A stretch of 64,000 nucleotides of DNA from an uncultured Clostridia bacterium (GCA_947627005.1 CANQUJ010000009.1:21613-85612), one strand, 5' to 3'; counted from the first letter of the stretch, positions 8,711-16,603 are shown. Numbers and translations are program-made. The notes: generated by a model from the sequence alone, not told the origin.

Positions 8711-9915
8711 ATAAACCTCTTTTCGTCTTTATATACGATTTTTTTGTCGAAGACCGTGATCGCGCACCGCCCGAAAAGCTCTTGCCCCTCGAATGGCGTA
8801 GCTCTTCCCAGACTTAAAAATTCTCCCGGGTCGACTATGTATTTTTCCCCGAGATTCCAGACCGAAAAGCTTTCGCCGAGCGGCAGCCCGAAGCGCTCTC
8901 TCGGGTTTTCGCATAAAAGCTCGACGAGCCGCTCAAGGGTTATTATCCCCGGCTTTACAAGCCCGGTATAGGCCGCCGAAAACGCGGTCTCAAGCCCGAC
9001 TATCCCGAAAGCGCTCTTTTCAAGCCCTTTCGATTTTTCCTCCGCCGAGTGGGGCGCGTGGTCGGTCGCAATCATATCAATCGTTCCGTCGACAACCCCC
9101 TCGATAAGCGCCTCTCTGTCTCTTTTAGAGCGCAGCGGCGGGTTCATCTTAAATCTGCCGTCTTCTTGAAGGCAGGAGTCGTCCATCAAAAGGTAGTGCG
9201 GCCCGGTTTCGCAGGTGACGTTCACGCCGTCGGCCTTGGCCTTTCTTATAAGTTCTACGCTCTCGGCGGTCGAAATGTGGCAGACGTGATATGCGCAGCC
9301 GGTTTTTTTCGACAGCGCTATGTCCCGCTCGATCTGTTTCCATTCGCTTTCGGAGGATATCCCCCTGTGGCCGTGGGCCTCGGCGTATTCGCCGGCGTGG
9401 ATATATCCGCCCTTTAAAAGCGAGTTGACCTCGCAGTGCGCGGCGATTATTTTCCCGAGCTTTTTCGCCTCGACCATCGCGCGCTCCATCATCTCGCCGC
9501 TCTGAACCCCTTTGCCGTCGTCAGAAAACGCGATTACCTTCGGCGCAAGAGCTTCCATATCCGAAAGCTTTTCGCCATTTTCCGCGACGGTTATCGCGCC
9601 GTAAGGGTGCACCCCGATAATTCCGTCCCGCCCGATTATATCAAGCTGGACCTTAAGATTCTCCGCCGAGTCCGGAACCGGGTTGAGGTTCGGCATCGTG
9701 CAGACGTCGGTATATCCGCCGCGAGCGGCCGCAAGGCAGCCGGTTTTAACGGTCTCTTTATATGAAAAGCCCGGCTCGCGAAAATGAACATGCACATCGC
9801 AAAAGCCGGGTAAAAATGTATATTCTTCGCGGTCGGATAAAAACCCGCCGATCGCCCCCGAAAGAGAGCGGCCGTATTTTTCTTTTAAAAATTCGGGGCT
9901 GTAAACGCTTTTCAT
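8707..9915 (-). CDS. pyrC: Dihydroorotase
   Basis: PyrC cyclises carbamoyl-aspartate to dihydroorotate. The 402-residue product has the metal-binding CDVHVHFREPG motif, CEVN and CHIST histidine motifs, and MIATDHAPHS near residue 295, all typical of the class I amidohydrolase enzyme. The ATG at 9915 follows GGAAAGGCGG; an in-frame start 21 nt upstream has no good ribosome site. It is the first gene of the pyr operon, directly after a leader terminator. Confidence 0.94.
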   Translation of the reverse strand: MKSVYSPEFLKEKYGRSLSGAIGGFLSDREEYTFLPGFCDVHVHFREPGFSYKETVKTGCLAAARGGYTDVCTMPNLNPVPDSAENLKVQLDIIGRDGIIGVHPYGAITVAENGEKLSDMEALAPKVIAFSDDGKGVQSGEMMERAMVEAKKLGKIIAAHCEVNSLLKGGYIHAGEYAEAHGHRGISSESEWKQIERDIALSKKTGCAYHVCHISTAESVELIRKAKADGVNVTCETGPHYLLMDDSCLQEDGRFKMNPPLRSKRDREALIEGVVDGTIDMIATDHAPHSAEEKSKGLEKSAFGIVGLETAFSAAYTGLVKPGIITLERLVELLCENPRERFGLPLGESFSVWNLGEKYIVDPGEFLSLGRATPFEGQELFGRCAITVFDKKIVYKDEKRFI

Positions 9916-9936
9916 AAAAAACCGCCTTTCCGGCAT

Positions 9937-10041
9937 AAAAAAGCCCGCTCGATATACGGCGGGGCGGTCGGAAAAAGGGCCTTTCGGCCTTTTAAAATAA
10001 GCTTCGACTTCCGACCTCTCAGTGCCGCGTTAAAGATTCGT
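9937..10041 (-). promoter_or_regulatory. Attenuator-like leader of the pyr operon
   Basis: The leader RNA reads GCGGCACTGAGAGGTCGGAA, whose CTGAGAGG core resembles the PyrR binding loop, then a GGCC-GAAA-GGCC hairpin with T5, then TTCCGACC able to pair back with GGTCGGAA, and last a GCCC(C)GC / GCGGGC hairpin with T6 just before pyrC. This layout fits anti-antiterminator, antiterminator and terminator of a PyrR attenuator. No pyrR gene is in the window and the PyrR loop match is only partial, so the regulator is inference. Confidence 0.55.
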
Positions 10042-10048
10042 CTGAAAA

Positions 10049-10077
10049 AGTATAACACAAGCCGGGGCAAATGTCAA
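10049..10077 (-). promoter_or_regulatory. Sigma-A promoter of the pyr operon
   Basis: Minus-strand TTGACA (10072-10077) and TATACT (10049-10054) are 17 bp apart. It is back to back with the promoter of the plus-strand transporter gene. Confidence 0.87.
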
Positions 10078-10090
10078 CAAAAATTTAAGG

Positions 10091-10119
10091 TTGACAGAAA
10101 CGGATTAGTCTGCTATACT
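10091..10119 (+). promoter_or_regulatory. Sigma-A promoter of the DMT transporter gene
   Basis: TTGACA (10091-10096) and TATACT (10114-10119) with a 17-bp spacer, 42 bp before the start codon. Confidence 0.85.
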
Positions 10120-10161
10120 AACGAGCGGTAATTTTATGTTTTTTGAAAGGAAATCATAAAA

Positions 10162-11094
10162 ATGTGGCTTATATTTACTCTTTTAACTACTTTTCTCTGG
10201 GGCGCGGCGGATCTTTTCTATAAAAAGGGCGCACGCGGCGGCGAAGAAAAATACAGTCATCTTTTGACGGGCATAACCGTCGGCCTCGTGATGGGCGCGC
10301 AGGCGATCTTCACCCTTTTGTTCGCAGACGTCGGCTATAACCCGATAAATATCCTCATCTACCTTCCGGTCTCGCTGTTCTACATAATCTCGATGGTCGT
10401 GGGCTATCTCGGCCTTAAATACCTCGAGCTCTCCATCTCTTCCCCGGTCCAGAACAGCTCGGGCGCGGTGGTCTGTATTCTCTGCCTGATCTTTTTGGGC
10501 GAAAGTCTCGACCTTTTGTCGGCGGTTTCGGTCATAGTCATAACGGTCGGCATAGTTCTGCTCGGCTGGTTTGAAAGGGTCAAGCCCTCCGAGATCGCGC
10601 CGGAGGACAAAAAATATTCCAAAAGCGTTTTCGCGCTGATCTTCCCGCTCATATACTGCGTTTTAGACGCGATGGGAACCTTCTTCGACGCGTTCTACCT
10701 CGACGATATAGAAAAGACCCCGCTCGTCGGCGTCACCGAGGAAAACTTTGAAAACGTCGCGAATATCTCATACGAGCTGACCTTTTTGATCGCGGCCGCG
10801 CTTATGCTTATCTATATTCTCGTCATAAAAAGGGAAAAGATCGAGATCCCGAAGCAGGGCAACAAGCTCGTCGCTGCGGTATTCGAGACCGCCGGCCAGT
10901 ATTTCTACGTTTATGCGATGAGCGGCAACGCGGTCGTCGCCGCGCCGGTAATCGCCGCATACTGCGTAGTTTCCGCACTTTTGGCGGGTATCTTCCTCCA
11001 CGAAAAGCTCAAGCCCCTGCAATACGCCGCTATCGCCGCAGTCTGCGCCGGGGTGATCCTTCTCGGCGTGGCCGAGGGCTTGGCGGAGGCGTAG
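10162..11094 (+). CDS. DMT-superfamily (EamA-type) transporter
   Basis: A 310-residue integral membrane protein with about ten predicted hydrophobic segments in two halves, the layout of the drug/metabolite transporter superfamily. The N terminus (WLIFTLLTTFLWGAADLFYKKGA) and repeat-like motifs such as SSPVQNSSGAVV, and LHEKLKPLQYAAIAAV near the C terminus, are typical of EamA permeases. A charged loop of about 60 residues lies between the halves. The substrate cannot be told from sequence. It is a single gene with its own promoter and terminator, so the neighbouring pyr operon need not be related. Confidence 0.82.
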   Translation: MWLIFTLLTTFLWGAADLFYKKGARGGEEKYSHLLTGITVGLVMGAQAIFTLLFADVGYNPINILIYLPVSLFYIISMVVGYLGLKYLELSISSPVQNSSGAVVCILCLIFLGESLDLLSAVSVIVITVGIVLLGWFERVKPSEIAPEDKKYSKSVFALIFPLIYCVLDAMGTFFDAFYLDDIEKTPLVGVTEENFENVANISYELTFLIAAALMLIYILVIKREKIEIPKQGNKLVAAVFETAGQYFYVYAMSGNAVVAAPVIAAYCVVSALLAGIFLHEKLKPLQYAAIAAVCAGVILLGVAEGLAEA

Positions 11095-11125
11095 AGCTTC
11101 CCTCAAAAATAAATACCGCAAAGTT

Positions 11126-11156
11126 AAGCCGCGAGAGTTTTCCCGCGGCTTTGTTT
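11126..11156. terminator. Bidirectional terminator between the DMT transporter and CPBP genes
   Basis: AAGCCGCG pairs perfectly with CGCGGCTT over a 10-nt loop, with a T-rich run on the plus side and A/T on the other. It can serve both convergent genes. Confidence 0.75.
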
Positions 11157-11176
11157 ATAAAACTTCTTTTCTGCGG

Positions 11177-11854
11177 CTATAAGAGTATTAACAGCGCGAC
11201 TATCGCGGCAGCGTTCGCGACAATATGCGAGATCGCGCTTATAACGCAGTTGCCGGTCTTGCGGTATACGACCGAGTAAATCAAGCTGTCGACAAAAACG
11301 AAAGTTACGTCGTAGGCGACCACCTTCGCGCTCCCTTCTGCGATATGCCCCGCCGCGAAAACCGCCGACGAAACGACCGCGCATAGCCAAAACGGAAGCT
11401 TTTTCGCAGTTTTTCCGAGGAAAAACCCGCGATACGCTATCTCTTCGCCGAACGCCGCTACGACTACCTGAACTATCAGAAGCGCGATTTTGTCGAAGGA
11501 CAATACCGCCCCCGCGCGGCCCAAAACGTGGTCCGCATATTCCCCGCCGAACAAAAGGCTTCCCGCCGCGGCGGATAAAATTCCGCTCGCCGTAGGCAGC
11601 AGCGCCCAGACTCTCGCGCGCGGCTTTTTTAAGTCCGCGAAGACAGTTTTGAACCGCAAACCCGATTCGGGGCCTCTCTCTTTGCAGACCGCCTCGACGA
11701 TAAAGAAGAACGCGATCCCGACAAAAACCGAATACCCCGCGATCGAAGACGACGGAACGACCTTCGTAGCCGTCAGCAAAACCATTATCGCCGCGCCTGT
11801 CGCCGTAAGCAAAAGGCCCTTTTTGCCGCTCTTTGCAAGCTGTGCGTCTTTCAT
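11177..11854 (-). CDS. CPBP-family intramembrane metalloprotease
   Basis: A 225-residue membrane protein with several hydrophobic segments. It has the CPBP (Abi) signatures: EEIAYRGFF (the EExxxR motif) near residue 133 and AAGHIAEG with the second histidine motif near 165, followed by a third hydrophobic motif with SHIVAN. Such proteins are CAAX-prenyl-protease-like and in bacteria often protect against self-made bacteriocins or take part in signalling. Its ATG overlaps the stop of the upstream TetR gene by 4 nt, so it is co-expressed with, and probably controlled by, that regulator. Confidence 0.85.
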   Translation of the reverse strand: MKDAQLAKSGKKGLLLTATGAAIMVLLTATKVVPSSSIAGYSVFVGIAFFFIVEAVCKERGPESGLRFKTVFADLKKPRARVWALLPTASGILSAAAGSLLFGGEYADHVLGRAGAVLSFDKIALLIVQVVVAAFGEEIAYRGFFLGKTAKKLPFWLCAVVSSAVFAAGHIAEGSAKVVAYDVTFVFVDSLIYSVVYRKTGNCVISAISHIVANAAAIVALLILL

Positions 11855-12423
11855 ATTTCCTCCTCCTTCGCCGCCGCCAAAGCGCCTCTGTAAGCCTGCT
11901 CCAGCTGCGATTTTATAATCTCCTCGTCGTATTTAAGCGAATTGTTCGCGATAATGCTCGCATAGCCGTGGGCGAAGAGAAAAATCGTCGCAAAAACCTT
12001 TTTCACCCGCCCGATATCTCCGCCGACCGCCCTTTGCATCGCCGAAAGAACCGGCTCGAGTTCTTCGGCGTCGATCATCTCAAGCAGGGTGGCCCCGCCG
12101 AAATAGTTCGACTGAAAAAGAAACCGAAACAGGTTCGGTTCTTCTATCGCGAAGCGGATATAATTAAGCCCTATCCCGAGCATAACCCCGTTTTGCGGCT
12201 CTTTGATATTCATCAGATATTCCGAATGATAGCCGTCCGCCTTTAAATATGCGGCTTTTTTAAGCTCGTCGACCGTCGCGAAGCTGTACATAACCGGCTG
12301 GGTAGAGCACCCGAGCCTTTTCGCGACGTTCCTCGCGTTGATGTTTTCGGCGCCCGCCTCTCTGGCGATGCAAAACGCCGCGTCTATGATCATTTCTTTG
12401 GTGATTTTCGCTTTCGGCGGCAT
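11851..12423 (-). CDS. TetR-family transcriptional regulator
   Basis: A 190-residue regulator with an N-terminal helix-turn-helix (KITKEMIIDAAFCIAREAGAENINARNVAKRLG) and a ligand-binding C-terminal half rich in hydrophobic residues. The ATG at 12423 follows AAAGGAGG; an upstream in-frame codon at 12453 lacks a ribosome site. A near-perfect inverted repeat lies just upstream, so autoregulation of the TetR-CPBP pair is likely. The inducer is unknown. Confidence 0.88.
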   Translation of the reverse strand: MPPKAKITKEMIIDAAFCIAREAGAENINARNVAKRLGCSTQPVMYSFATVDELKKAAYLKADGYHSEYLMNIKEPQNGVMLGIGLNYIRFAIEEPNLFRFLFQSNYFGGATLLEMIDAEELEPVLSAMQRAVGGDIGRVKKVFATIFLFAHGYASIIANNSLKYDEEIIKSQLEQAYRGALAAAKEEEI

Positions 12424-12442
12424 ATAAAAGCCTCCTTTCAAT

Positions 12443-12464
12443 TTATATAACATCGGTTACATAA
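12443..12464. promoter_or_regulatory. Probable TetR operator
   Basis: TTATATAAC-ATCG-GTTACATAA is an inverted repeat with 8 of 9 matched positions. It lies at the expected transcription start of the TetR gene, between the -10 box and the ribosome site, where binding would block transcription. Confidence 0.6.
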
Positions 12465-12469
12465 CAAGA

Positions 12470-12498
12470 ATTATAATACAACTCCGCAAAAAAGTCAA
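12470..12498 (-). promoter_or_regulatory. Sigma-A promoter of the TetR-CPBP operon
   Basis: Minus-strand TTGACT (12493-12498) and TATAAT (12470-12475), spacer 17 bp. Confidence 0.85.
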
Positions 12499-12516
12499 GC
12501 GCGAAAAAGCAGCCGC

Positions 12517-12543
12517 AAAAAAGCAGCCTTGCGGCTGCTTTTC
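12517..12543. terminator. Terminator downstream of the HAD gene
   Basis: AAAAAAGCAGCC-TTGC-GGCTGCTTTT forms a strong stem with A and T runs on both sides. It lies about 60 nt after the HAD stop on the minus strand, with a CAGAAATCAG-type repeat in between. Confidence 0.8.
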
Positions 12544-12600
12544 AGATAGTCAGAAATCAGATTGGCAGAAATCGGAAAGTAGAAGGATAGATAGTCCGAG
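12544..12600. repeat. CAGAAATCAG-type intergenic repeat
   Basis: Contains CAGATAGTCAGAAATCAG, GGCAGAAATCGG and then AGTAGAAGGATAGATAG. The same kind of sequence recurs at about 14747, 21773, 36614 and 36951, always between genes and mostly next to a terminator. No coding potential was seen. Confidence 0.7.
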
Positions 12601-12604
12601 CCGG

Positions 12605-13240
12605 TTATTTAAGCGCTTTTTCGGCCATATCGGCGAGCTCACTTGGAGAGGATATGCTCGGGGTGCCGTCGGGAACTTTTCCGAAGCCGTATGCCGCGTG
12701 GATAAACCCGACCCCGGCCGAGTCGGCGGAGTTATAGTCGCCGAGAGTGTCGCCGACGTAGACTGCGCGCTCAAGCGCGTTCCGCTTTACCACAAGGCGG
12801 ATATTCTCCGCCTTTTCAAGCCCTGTCCCGCCCCAACATTCCTTGTCGTCAAAGTATTTCCCAAGGCCGGTCGCCCGATAAAACGCCTCTATATATCCGG
12901 CTTGGCAGTTTGAAACGCAAGCGATGAAAAATCCGCGCTCTTTGAGCTCTATAAGCGCCTCTTCGAGCCCGCTGTAGACTTTTCCGCTGTGCGTTTTAAG
13001 ATATTCGTTCTCCTCGTCGATGCACTTCTGCATAATGTCCACGGCTCGGCCGGGGCCCTCCGAGTCGAAGAAAATATGCGCTATTTCTATCATAGTCTTG
13101 CCCATAGAGGACATAATGTCGCTTTTGGTGAACCTTTTGGGCAGGCCTATCTTTTCCAGCGCGATGTTATACGCTTCTGCGACCTCTTCCGAAGAATCCC
13201 ACATCGTTCCGTCGAGGTCGAAAATAATTCCCTTTTTCAT
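12605..13240 (-). CDS. HAD-superfamily hydrolase, phosphoglycolate phosphatase-like
   Basis: A 211-residue haloacid-dehalogenase-type phosphatase. Motif I is FDLDGTMWDS at the N terminus, motif II VSNCQAGY near residue 110, the lysine motif near 140, and motif IV YVGDTLGDYNSADSAG near 165. The helical cap between motifs I and II puts it in subfamily I. The physiological substrate (phosphoglycolate, a nucleotide or a sugar phosphate) is not determined by sequence. The ATG at 13240 with GGAG upstream is preferred over a TTG 12 nt earlier. Confidence 0.88.
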   Translation of the reverse strand: MKKGIIFDLDGTMWDSSEEVAEAYNIALEKIGLPKRFTKSDIMSSMGKTMIEIAHIFFDSEGPGRAVDIMQKCIDEENEYLKTHSGKVYSGLEEALIELKERGFFIACVSNCQAGYIEAFYRATGLGKYFDDKECWGGTGLEKAENIRLVVKRNALERAVYVGDTLGDYNSADSAGVGFIHAAYGFGKVPDGTPSISSPSELADMAEKALK

Positions 13241-13305
13241 TCCGTTCTCCAAATAAATTTTTTAGCAATTATATCCCATTCCCGCAAAAAATGCAAGAGC
13301 AAAAG

Positions 13306-13333
13306 CAAAATGCGCCCTGATCGAGCGCATTTT
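13306..13333 (-). terminator. Terminator of the MFS carrier gene
   Basis: AAAATGCGC pairs with GCGCATTTT, 46 nt after the carrier stop on the minus strand. The stem is symmetrical, with A and T runs. Confidence 0.7.
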
Positions 13334-13379
13334 GAAGAAAAAACAGTGAGGCTTTGCCCCAAACGACTTGAAAGGCGAA

Positions 13380-14675
13380 TTATTCCTCGACGTCGAAGTG
13401 TTCGAGCAGGGATTTTTTCTCCTCCGGTTTAGAGTCGCCGTGTTTGACGAAGCACATCGTGACGAAGGACAGCGCCGAGAACACGCAGGCGTAGGGGAAG
13501 AGGATACCGTAGCCGAGGTTCATCTTGTCGATCAAAAAGCCCGAGAATATCGGCGTGAATATCTGCGCGGCCATCGAAAAAGCGTAGTAGTAGCCGGTGT
13601 ATTTTCCGACGTCCGAGCTTTTGCACATCTCTACCGCCATCGGGAAGGAATTTACGTTTATCCCGGCCCAGGCCACGCCGATTATCGCGAAAACGGCGTA
13701 CATAAGCGCGCCGGTCGACGGCAGGAAGATTATCGCGAAATAGCAGGCGGTCATAACCGCAACGCAGAGCAGAATAGTCTTTTTTCTGCCGATTTTCGAG
13801 GAGAGTATCCCGAGCGGAACGAACGACGCGATGGCAGTTATCGTCGCGACGGTGAGATACATCGAAGACCCGCCCGCGCCGATTCCGTAGCGGTTCTCGA
13901 AATACCGCGAGAACGAGGTCGTGACCCCGTTGTAGGCGGTGAACCACAAAAATACCGAAAGAAGAATGAAAATAAGGCTTTTGAAGACCGATTTATCTAA
14001 CTTTTCGCCGCTTTTGACCGAGGCTTCGGGCTTTTCGAGTTCAAGCCCCGCCTCGCGGACGATCTTGTTTTCGTTCAGCGTGAAGACCATTATCAGCACG
14101 CAGACTATCATAAACGCCGCGATGACCATAAATATCGGGATAAAGCTTTCATAGACCACCGTGCCGTCGTCTTGAAGAGTGCTTTTGACCATAACCGTCA
14201 TCGCGATTGTCGCGAAAATTCCGCCGATATAGCCCACAAGGTTGATTATAGCGTTGCCCTTAGAGCGAAGCTGCCTCGGGGTGACGTCCGGCATATAGGC
14301 GACGGCGGGCGAGCGGTATACGCTCATCGAGATAAGAAGAAGCATCAAGCAGGCGAAGAAGCCGGCGAAGCTTTTGTGTTCGGTCAGAACCGCGAGAACC
14401 ACCATCAGCGCGACGGAGGCGAAGGTCCCGAAAAGTATGTAGGGCGTTCTTCGGCCGAGGCGGGTGTTAGTCTTGTCCGAGATCGTGCCGAACAGCGGGA
14501 GCAGGAACACCGCCAGAATATTGTCTATCGACATAACCGCGCTGGTCCCGAAGGTAGACAGGCCGAAGTGGTTTTCCAGAATCACGGGAATGACCTGGTC
14601 GTAGAACTGCCAGAATGCGAGAATAGAAGCGAACGAAAGGCCGATTAGGACGGTTTGTTTTGTTTTAAGCTTCAC
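13380..14675 (-). CDS. MFS transporter, SLC45/GPH sugar-carrier type
   Basis: A 431-residue polytopic membrane protein with about twelve hydrophobic segments. The loop after helix 2 reads GTISDKTNTRLGRRTPYI, the signature seen in GPH and SLC45-like cation-sugar symporters, and the second half repeats it as GILSSKIGRKKTI. The start is taken as GTG at 14675, with AAAGGGGGC upstream; an ATG 42 nt earlier has no ribosome site. The substrate is probably a glycoside or oligosaccharide, which would suit the xylan-related genes elsewhere, but no adjacent gene confirms it. Confidence 0.82.
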   Translation of the reverse strand: MKLKTKQTVLIGLSFASILAFWQFYDQVIPVILENHFGLSTFGTSAVMSIDNILAVFLLPLFGTISDKTNTRLGRRTPYILFGTFASVALMVVLAVLTEHKSFAGFFACLMLLLISMSVYRSPAVAYMPDVTPRQLRSKGNAIINLVGYIGGIFATIAMTVMVKSTLQDDGTVVYESFIPIFMVIAAFMIVCVLIMVFTLNENKIVREAGLELEKPEASVKSGEKLDKSVFKSLIFILLSVFLWFTAYNGVTTSFSRYFENRYGIGAGGSSMYLTVATITAIASFVPLGILSSKIGRKKTILLCVAVMTACYFAIIFLPSTGALMYAVFAIIGVAWAGINVNSFPMAVEMCKSSDVGKYTGYYYAFSMAAQIFTPIFSGFLIDKMNLGYGILFPYACVFSALSFVTMCFVKHGDSKPEEKKSLLEHFDVEE

Positions 14676-14707
14676 AGCTTTAGCCCCCTTTGCAAAATGC
14701 TGAATAT

Positions 14708-14737
14708 ATTTTAACACACCCCGCGCGCAGTTGTCAA
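14708..14737 (-). promoter_or_regulatory. Sigma-A promoter of the MFS carrier gene
   Basis: Minus-strand TTGACA (14732-14737) and TAAAAT (14708-14713) with an 18-bp spacer. Confidence 0.7.
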
Positions 14738-14746
14738 CTTTTTAGA

Positions 14747-14802
14747 AAACAGAAATCAGAAATCAGAGAGTCAGAAATCGGAAGTTAAAAGGAAAGAAAG
14801 TC
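14747..14802. repeat. CAGAAATCAG-type intergenic repeat
   Basis: Contains ACAGAAATCAGAAATCAGA, GTCAGAAATCGGAAGTT and AAAAGGAAAGAAAG. It closely matches the arrays at 36614 and 36951, which also flank a modular palindromic element. Confidence 0.75.
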
Positions 14803-14837
14803 TGAAACCGCACAAAGCTTCAAAAACAACTTCTGTT

Positions 14838-15225
14838 CTAAAAGTTTTCGATCCAACCTTTTTCAAAAGGTTGGCAGGGGTCAAGGGGGCGGAGCCCTTT
14901 GGTCGCAGCCCGCAGGCTGCGAAAACCCCAAAAACGAAGGCGCTCCGCAAGGGGAGCAATGCAAGCCGGTTTTGTAGCCAATCGGACTTCGCGGGCATAT
15001 ATGCCCGCCCTGCTCGTCCTCTTGGACAAAACCGGCGTGCATGCGCCAAAACAATTCGCAGAATTGTTTTGGCATTACTGCGAAAGTCGGGCAAAGGCGT
15101 AAGCCTTTGCAGAACGATGCTGACAAAAGTGCCCTATCCGTAGATGGATAGGGCATCGTTTGACGCCGCTGAAAGAGAGGGCGTCCCCTTATAATTCGCG
15201 GCTGCGACAGCAGTCGCGCACCTTA
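14838..15225. repeat. Modular palindromic intergenic element, long copy
   Basis: No gene was seen here. The ends match the element at 36674-36891: CCAACCTTTT/AAAAGGTTGG at 14853-14874, TCGCAGCC/GGCTGCGA at 14903-14922, and the GCGTCCCCTTATAATTCGCG block near 15181. The core differs and holds an 11-bp repeat at 14965-14975/15026-15036 enclosing GCGGGCATATATGCCCGC, a perfect 13-bp stem at 15045-15073, an 8-bp stem at 15091-15110, and nested stems at 15113-15160. Confidence 0.8.
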
Positions 15226-15327
15226 ACAGCGCCAATCTTTGCAGAAAAAAGCGCTCTTGTTATCTTTTTTCAGACAAAGTATCAAAAACAAATCTGTTCT
15301 CTGCCAATCTGCCAATCTGTCAATCTG

Positions 15328-15356
15328 AAAAAAAGCAGCCCTCGGGCTGCTTTTCT
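15328..15356 (-). terminator. Terminator of the heat-shock operon
   Basis: Minus-strand AAAAGCAGCCC-GA-GGGCTGC followed by seven T, directly after the dnaJ stop. Tandem CAGATTG repeats follow at 15295-15327. Confidence 0.88.
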
Positions 15357-16508
15357 CTATTTGAACCAATCCGAAAACTTCTTCTTTTCGGGGCTGTTGC
15401 GGTCGTCGAGCGAGTCGTTGAACGCCCGCAGAAGGTCCTGCTGCTTCTTCGTAAGGTTCTTCGGGACGACTACCCTTATCGTCGCGTGGTGGTCGCCGCG
15501 GGTGTTGCGGTTAAGCTTGGGTATTCCCTGCCCGCGAAGGTGGAAGGTGTCGCCGTTCTGGGTACCGGCGGGGATCCTGTATTTGATGTTTCCGTCGATG
15601 GTCGGAATCGTTATCTCGTCGCCCAAAGCCGCCTGAAGATAGGATATCGGCACCTCGGTGTATACGTCGAACCCCTCGCGCTCAAAGACTTCGTCCGGCC
15701 TAACGCTCACCCTTATGATGAGATCTCCGTTCGGGCCGCCGTTGATCCCGCAGTCGCCCTCGCCGGTGACTCTAAGGGTCTGCCCGTCGTCGATCCCGGC
15801 CGGGATCTTGACGTTTTTCGAGAACACTTTTCTGATCCGCCCTTGGCCCGAACAGGTCGGGCAGGGGGAATTTATAACCTTTCCGGTGCCGCCGCAGCGG
15901 TCGCAGGTCTTGGTGGTCTGAAAAACTCCGAGAGGGGTCCGCTGGGTGACTCTTACCGTGCCGCTCCCTCGGCAAGAGGGGCAGGTCTCGGCCGAGGTTC
16001 CCGCTCTCGCGCCGGTGCCCGAACAGTCGGGGCATCTTTCATATCGGTTGACTCTTACGTCCACGCCGGTGTCTTTACAGGCTTCAAGAAACGAGATCTG
16101 AACGCTTGTCTTAATGTCCTGCCCTCTGCGCGGGGCGTTCGGGTTAGATCTGCTCTGCCCGCCGAAGCCCCCGCCGAAGAAGCTCTCGAAAATGTCGCCG
16201 ATGTCGCCGAAGTCGCCCGAAAACCCGCCGGAGGAAAACCCGCCGAAGCCGCCGCCCTGGCCCGCTCCGTACGAAGGGTCTATCCCGGCGAAGCCGAATT
16301 GGTCGTATTTCGCGCGCTTTTCTTTATCCGAAAGAACGTCGTAGGCTTCGTTTACCTCCTTCATCTTCTCCTCGGCTTCCTTGTCGTCGGGGTGAAGGTC
16401 GGGGTGGTATTTTTTTACCATCGCGCGGTAGGCTTTTTTAAGTTCGTCGTCGGAGACGCCCTTTTGAACGCCCAGAACCTCGTAATAATCTCTTTTGTTG
16501 TCTGCCAT
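15357..16508 (-). CDS. dnaJ: Chaperone protein DnaJ
   Basis: DnaJ stimulates the ATPase of DnaK and delivers unfolded substrates. The 383-residue type I protein has a J domain (residues 5-70) with the HPD tripeptide, a Gly/Phe-rich linker, four zinc-binding repeats (CPDCSGTG, CPSCRGSG, CDRCGGTG, CPTCSGQG), and a C-terminal substrate domain. The ATG at 16508 follows GGAGAGTG; a GTG two codons earlier is possible. It is the last gene of the hrcA operon. Confidence 0.96.
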   Translation of the reverse strand: MADNKRDYYEVLGVQKGVSDDELKKAYRAMVKKYHPDLHPDDKEAEEKMKEVNEAYDVLSDKEKRAKYDQFGFAGIDPSYGAGQGGGFGGFSSGGFSGDFGDIGDIFESFFGGGFGGQSRSNPNAPRRGQDIKTSVQISFLEACKDTGVDVRVNRYERCPDCSGTGARAGTSAETCPSCRGSGTVRVTQRTPLGVFQTTKTCDRCGGTGKVINSPCPTCSGQGRIRKVFSKNVKIPAGIDDGQTLRVTGEGDCGINGGPNGDLIIRVSVRPDEVFEREGFDVYTEVPISYLQAALGDEITIPTIDGNIKYRIPAGTQNGDTFHLRGQGIPKLNRNTRGDHHATIRVVVPKNLTKKQQDLLRAFNDSLDDRNSPEKKKFSDWFK

Positions 16509-16533
16509 ATACACTCTCCGTTAAGGTAGAAAT

Positions 16534-16591
16534 CCGCCGCGCCTAAGCGCCCGCGGCGTTATTAGGGGACCCTTTTTTAGATAGGGCCCCC
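16534..16591 (-). other. Two hairpins between dnaK and dnaJ
   Basis: On the minus strand GGGGGCCC pairs with GGGTCCCC across an A-rich loop (16565-16591), then CGCCGCG pairs with CGCGGCGG (16534-16559). Neither has a T run, so they look more like mRNA processing or stabilising stems than terminators. Confidence 0.5.
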
Positions 16592-16603
16592 GTTTTTTGT
16601 CTA

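Noticed and set aside
11177..12464. Phage-defence (Abi) island
   Set aside because: CPBP proteins were once called Abi, but here there is only a regulator-protease pair with no defence neighbours or mobile genes.
14838..15225. CRISPR array or integron-like attC
   Set aside because: There are no evenly spaced direct repeats with spacers, no cas genes, and the palindromes differ in length and sequence.
15486..16529. A 347-codon plus-strand frame opposite dnaJ
   Set aside because: It is antisense to a clear dnaJ gene, has no ribosome site or domain, and arises from the high-GC codon bias of the true gene.
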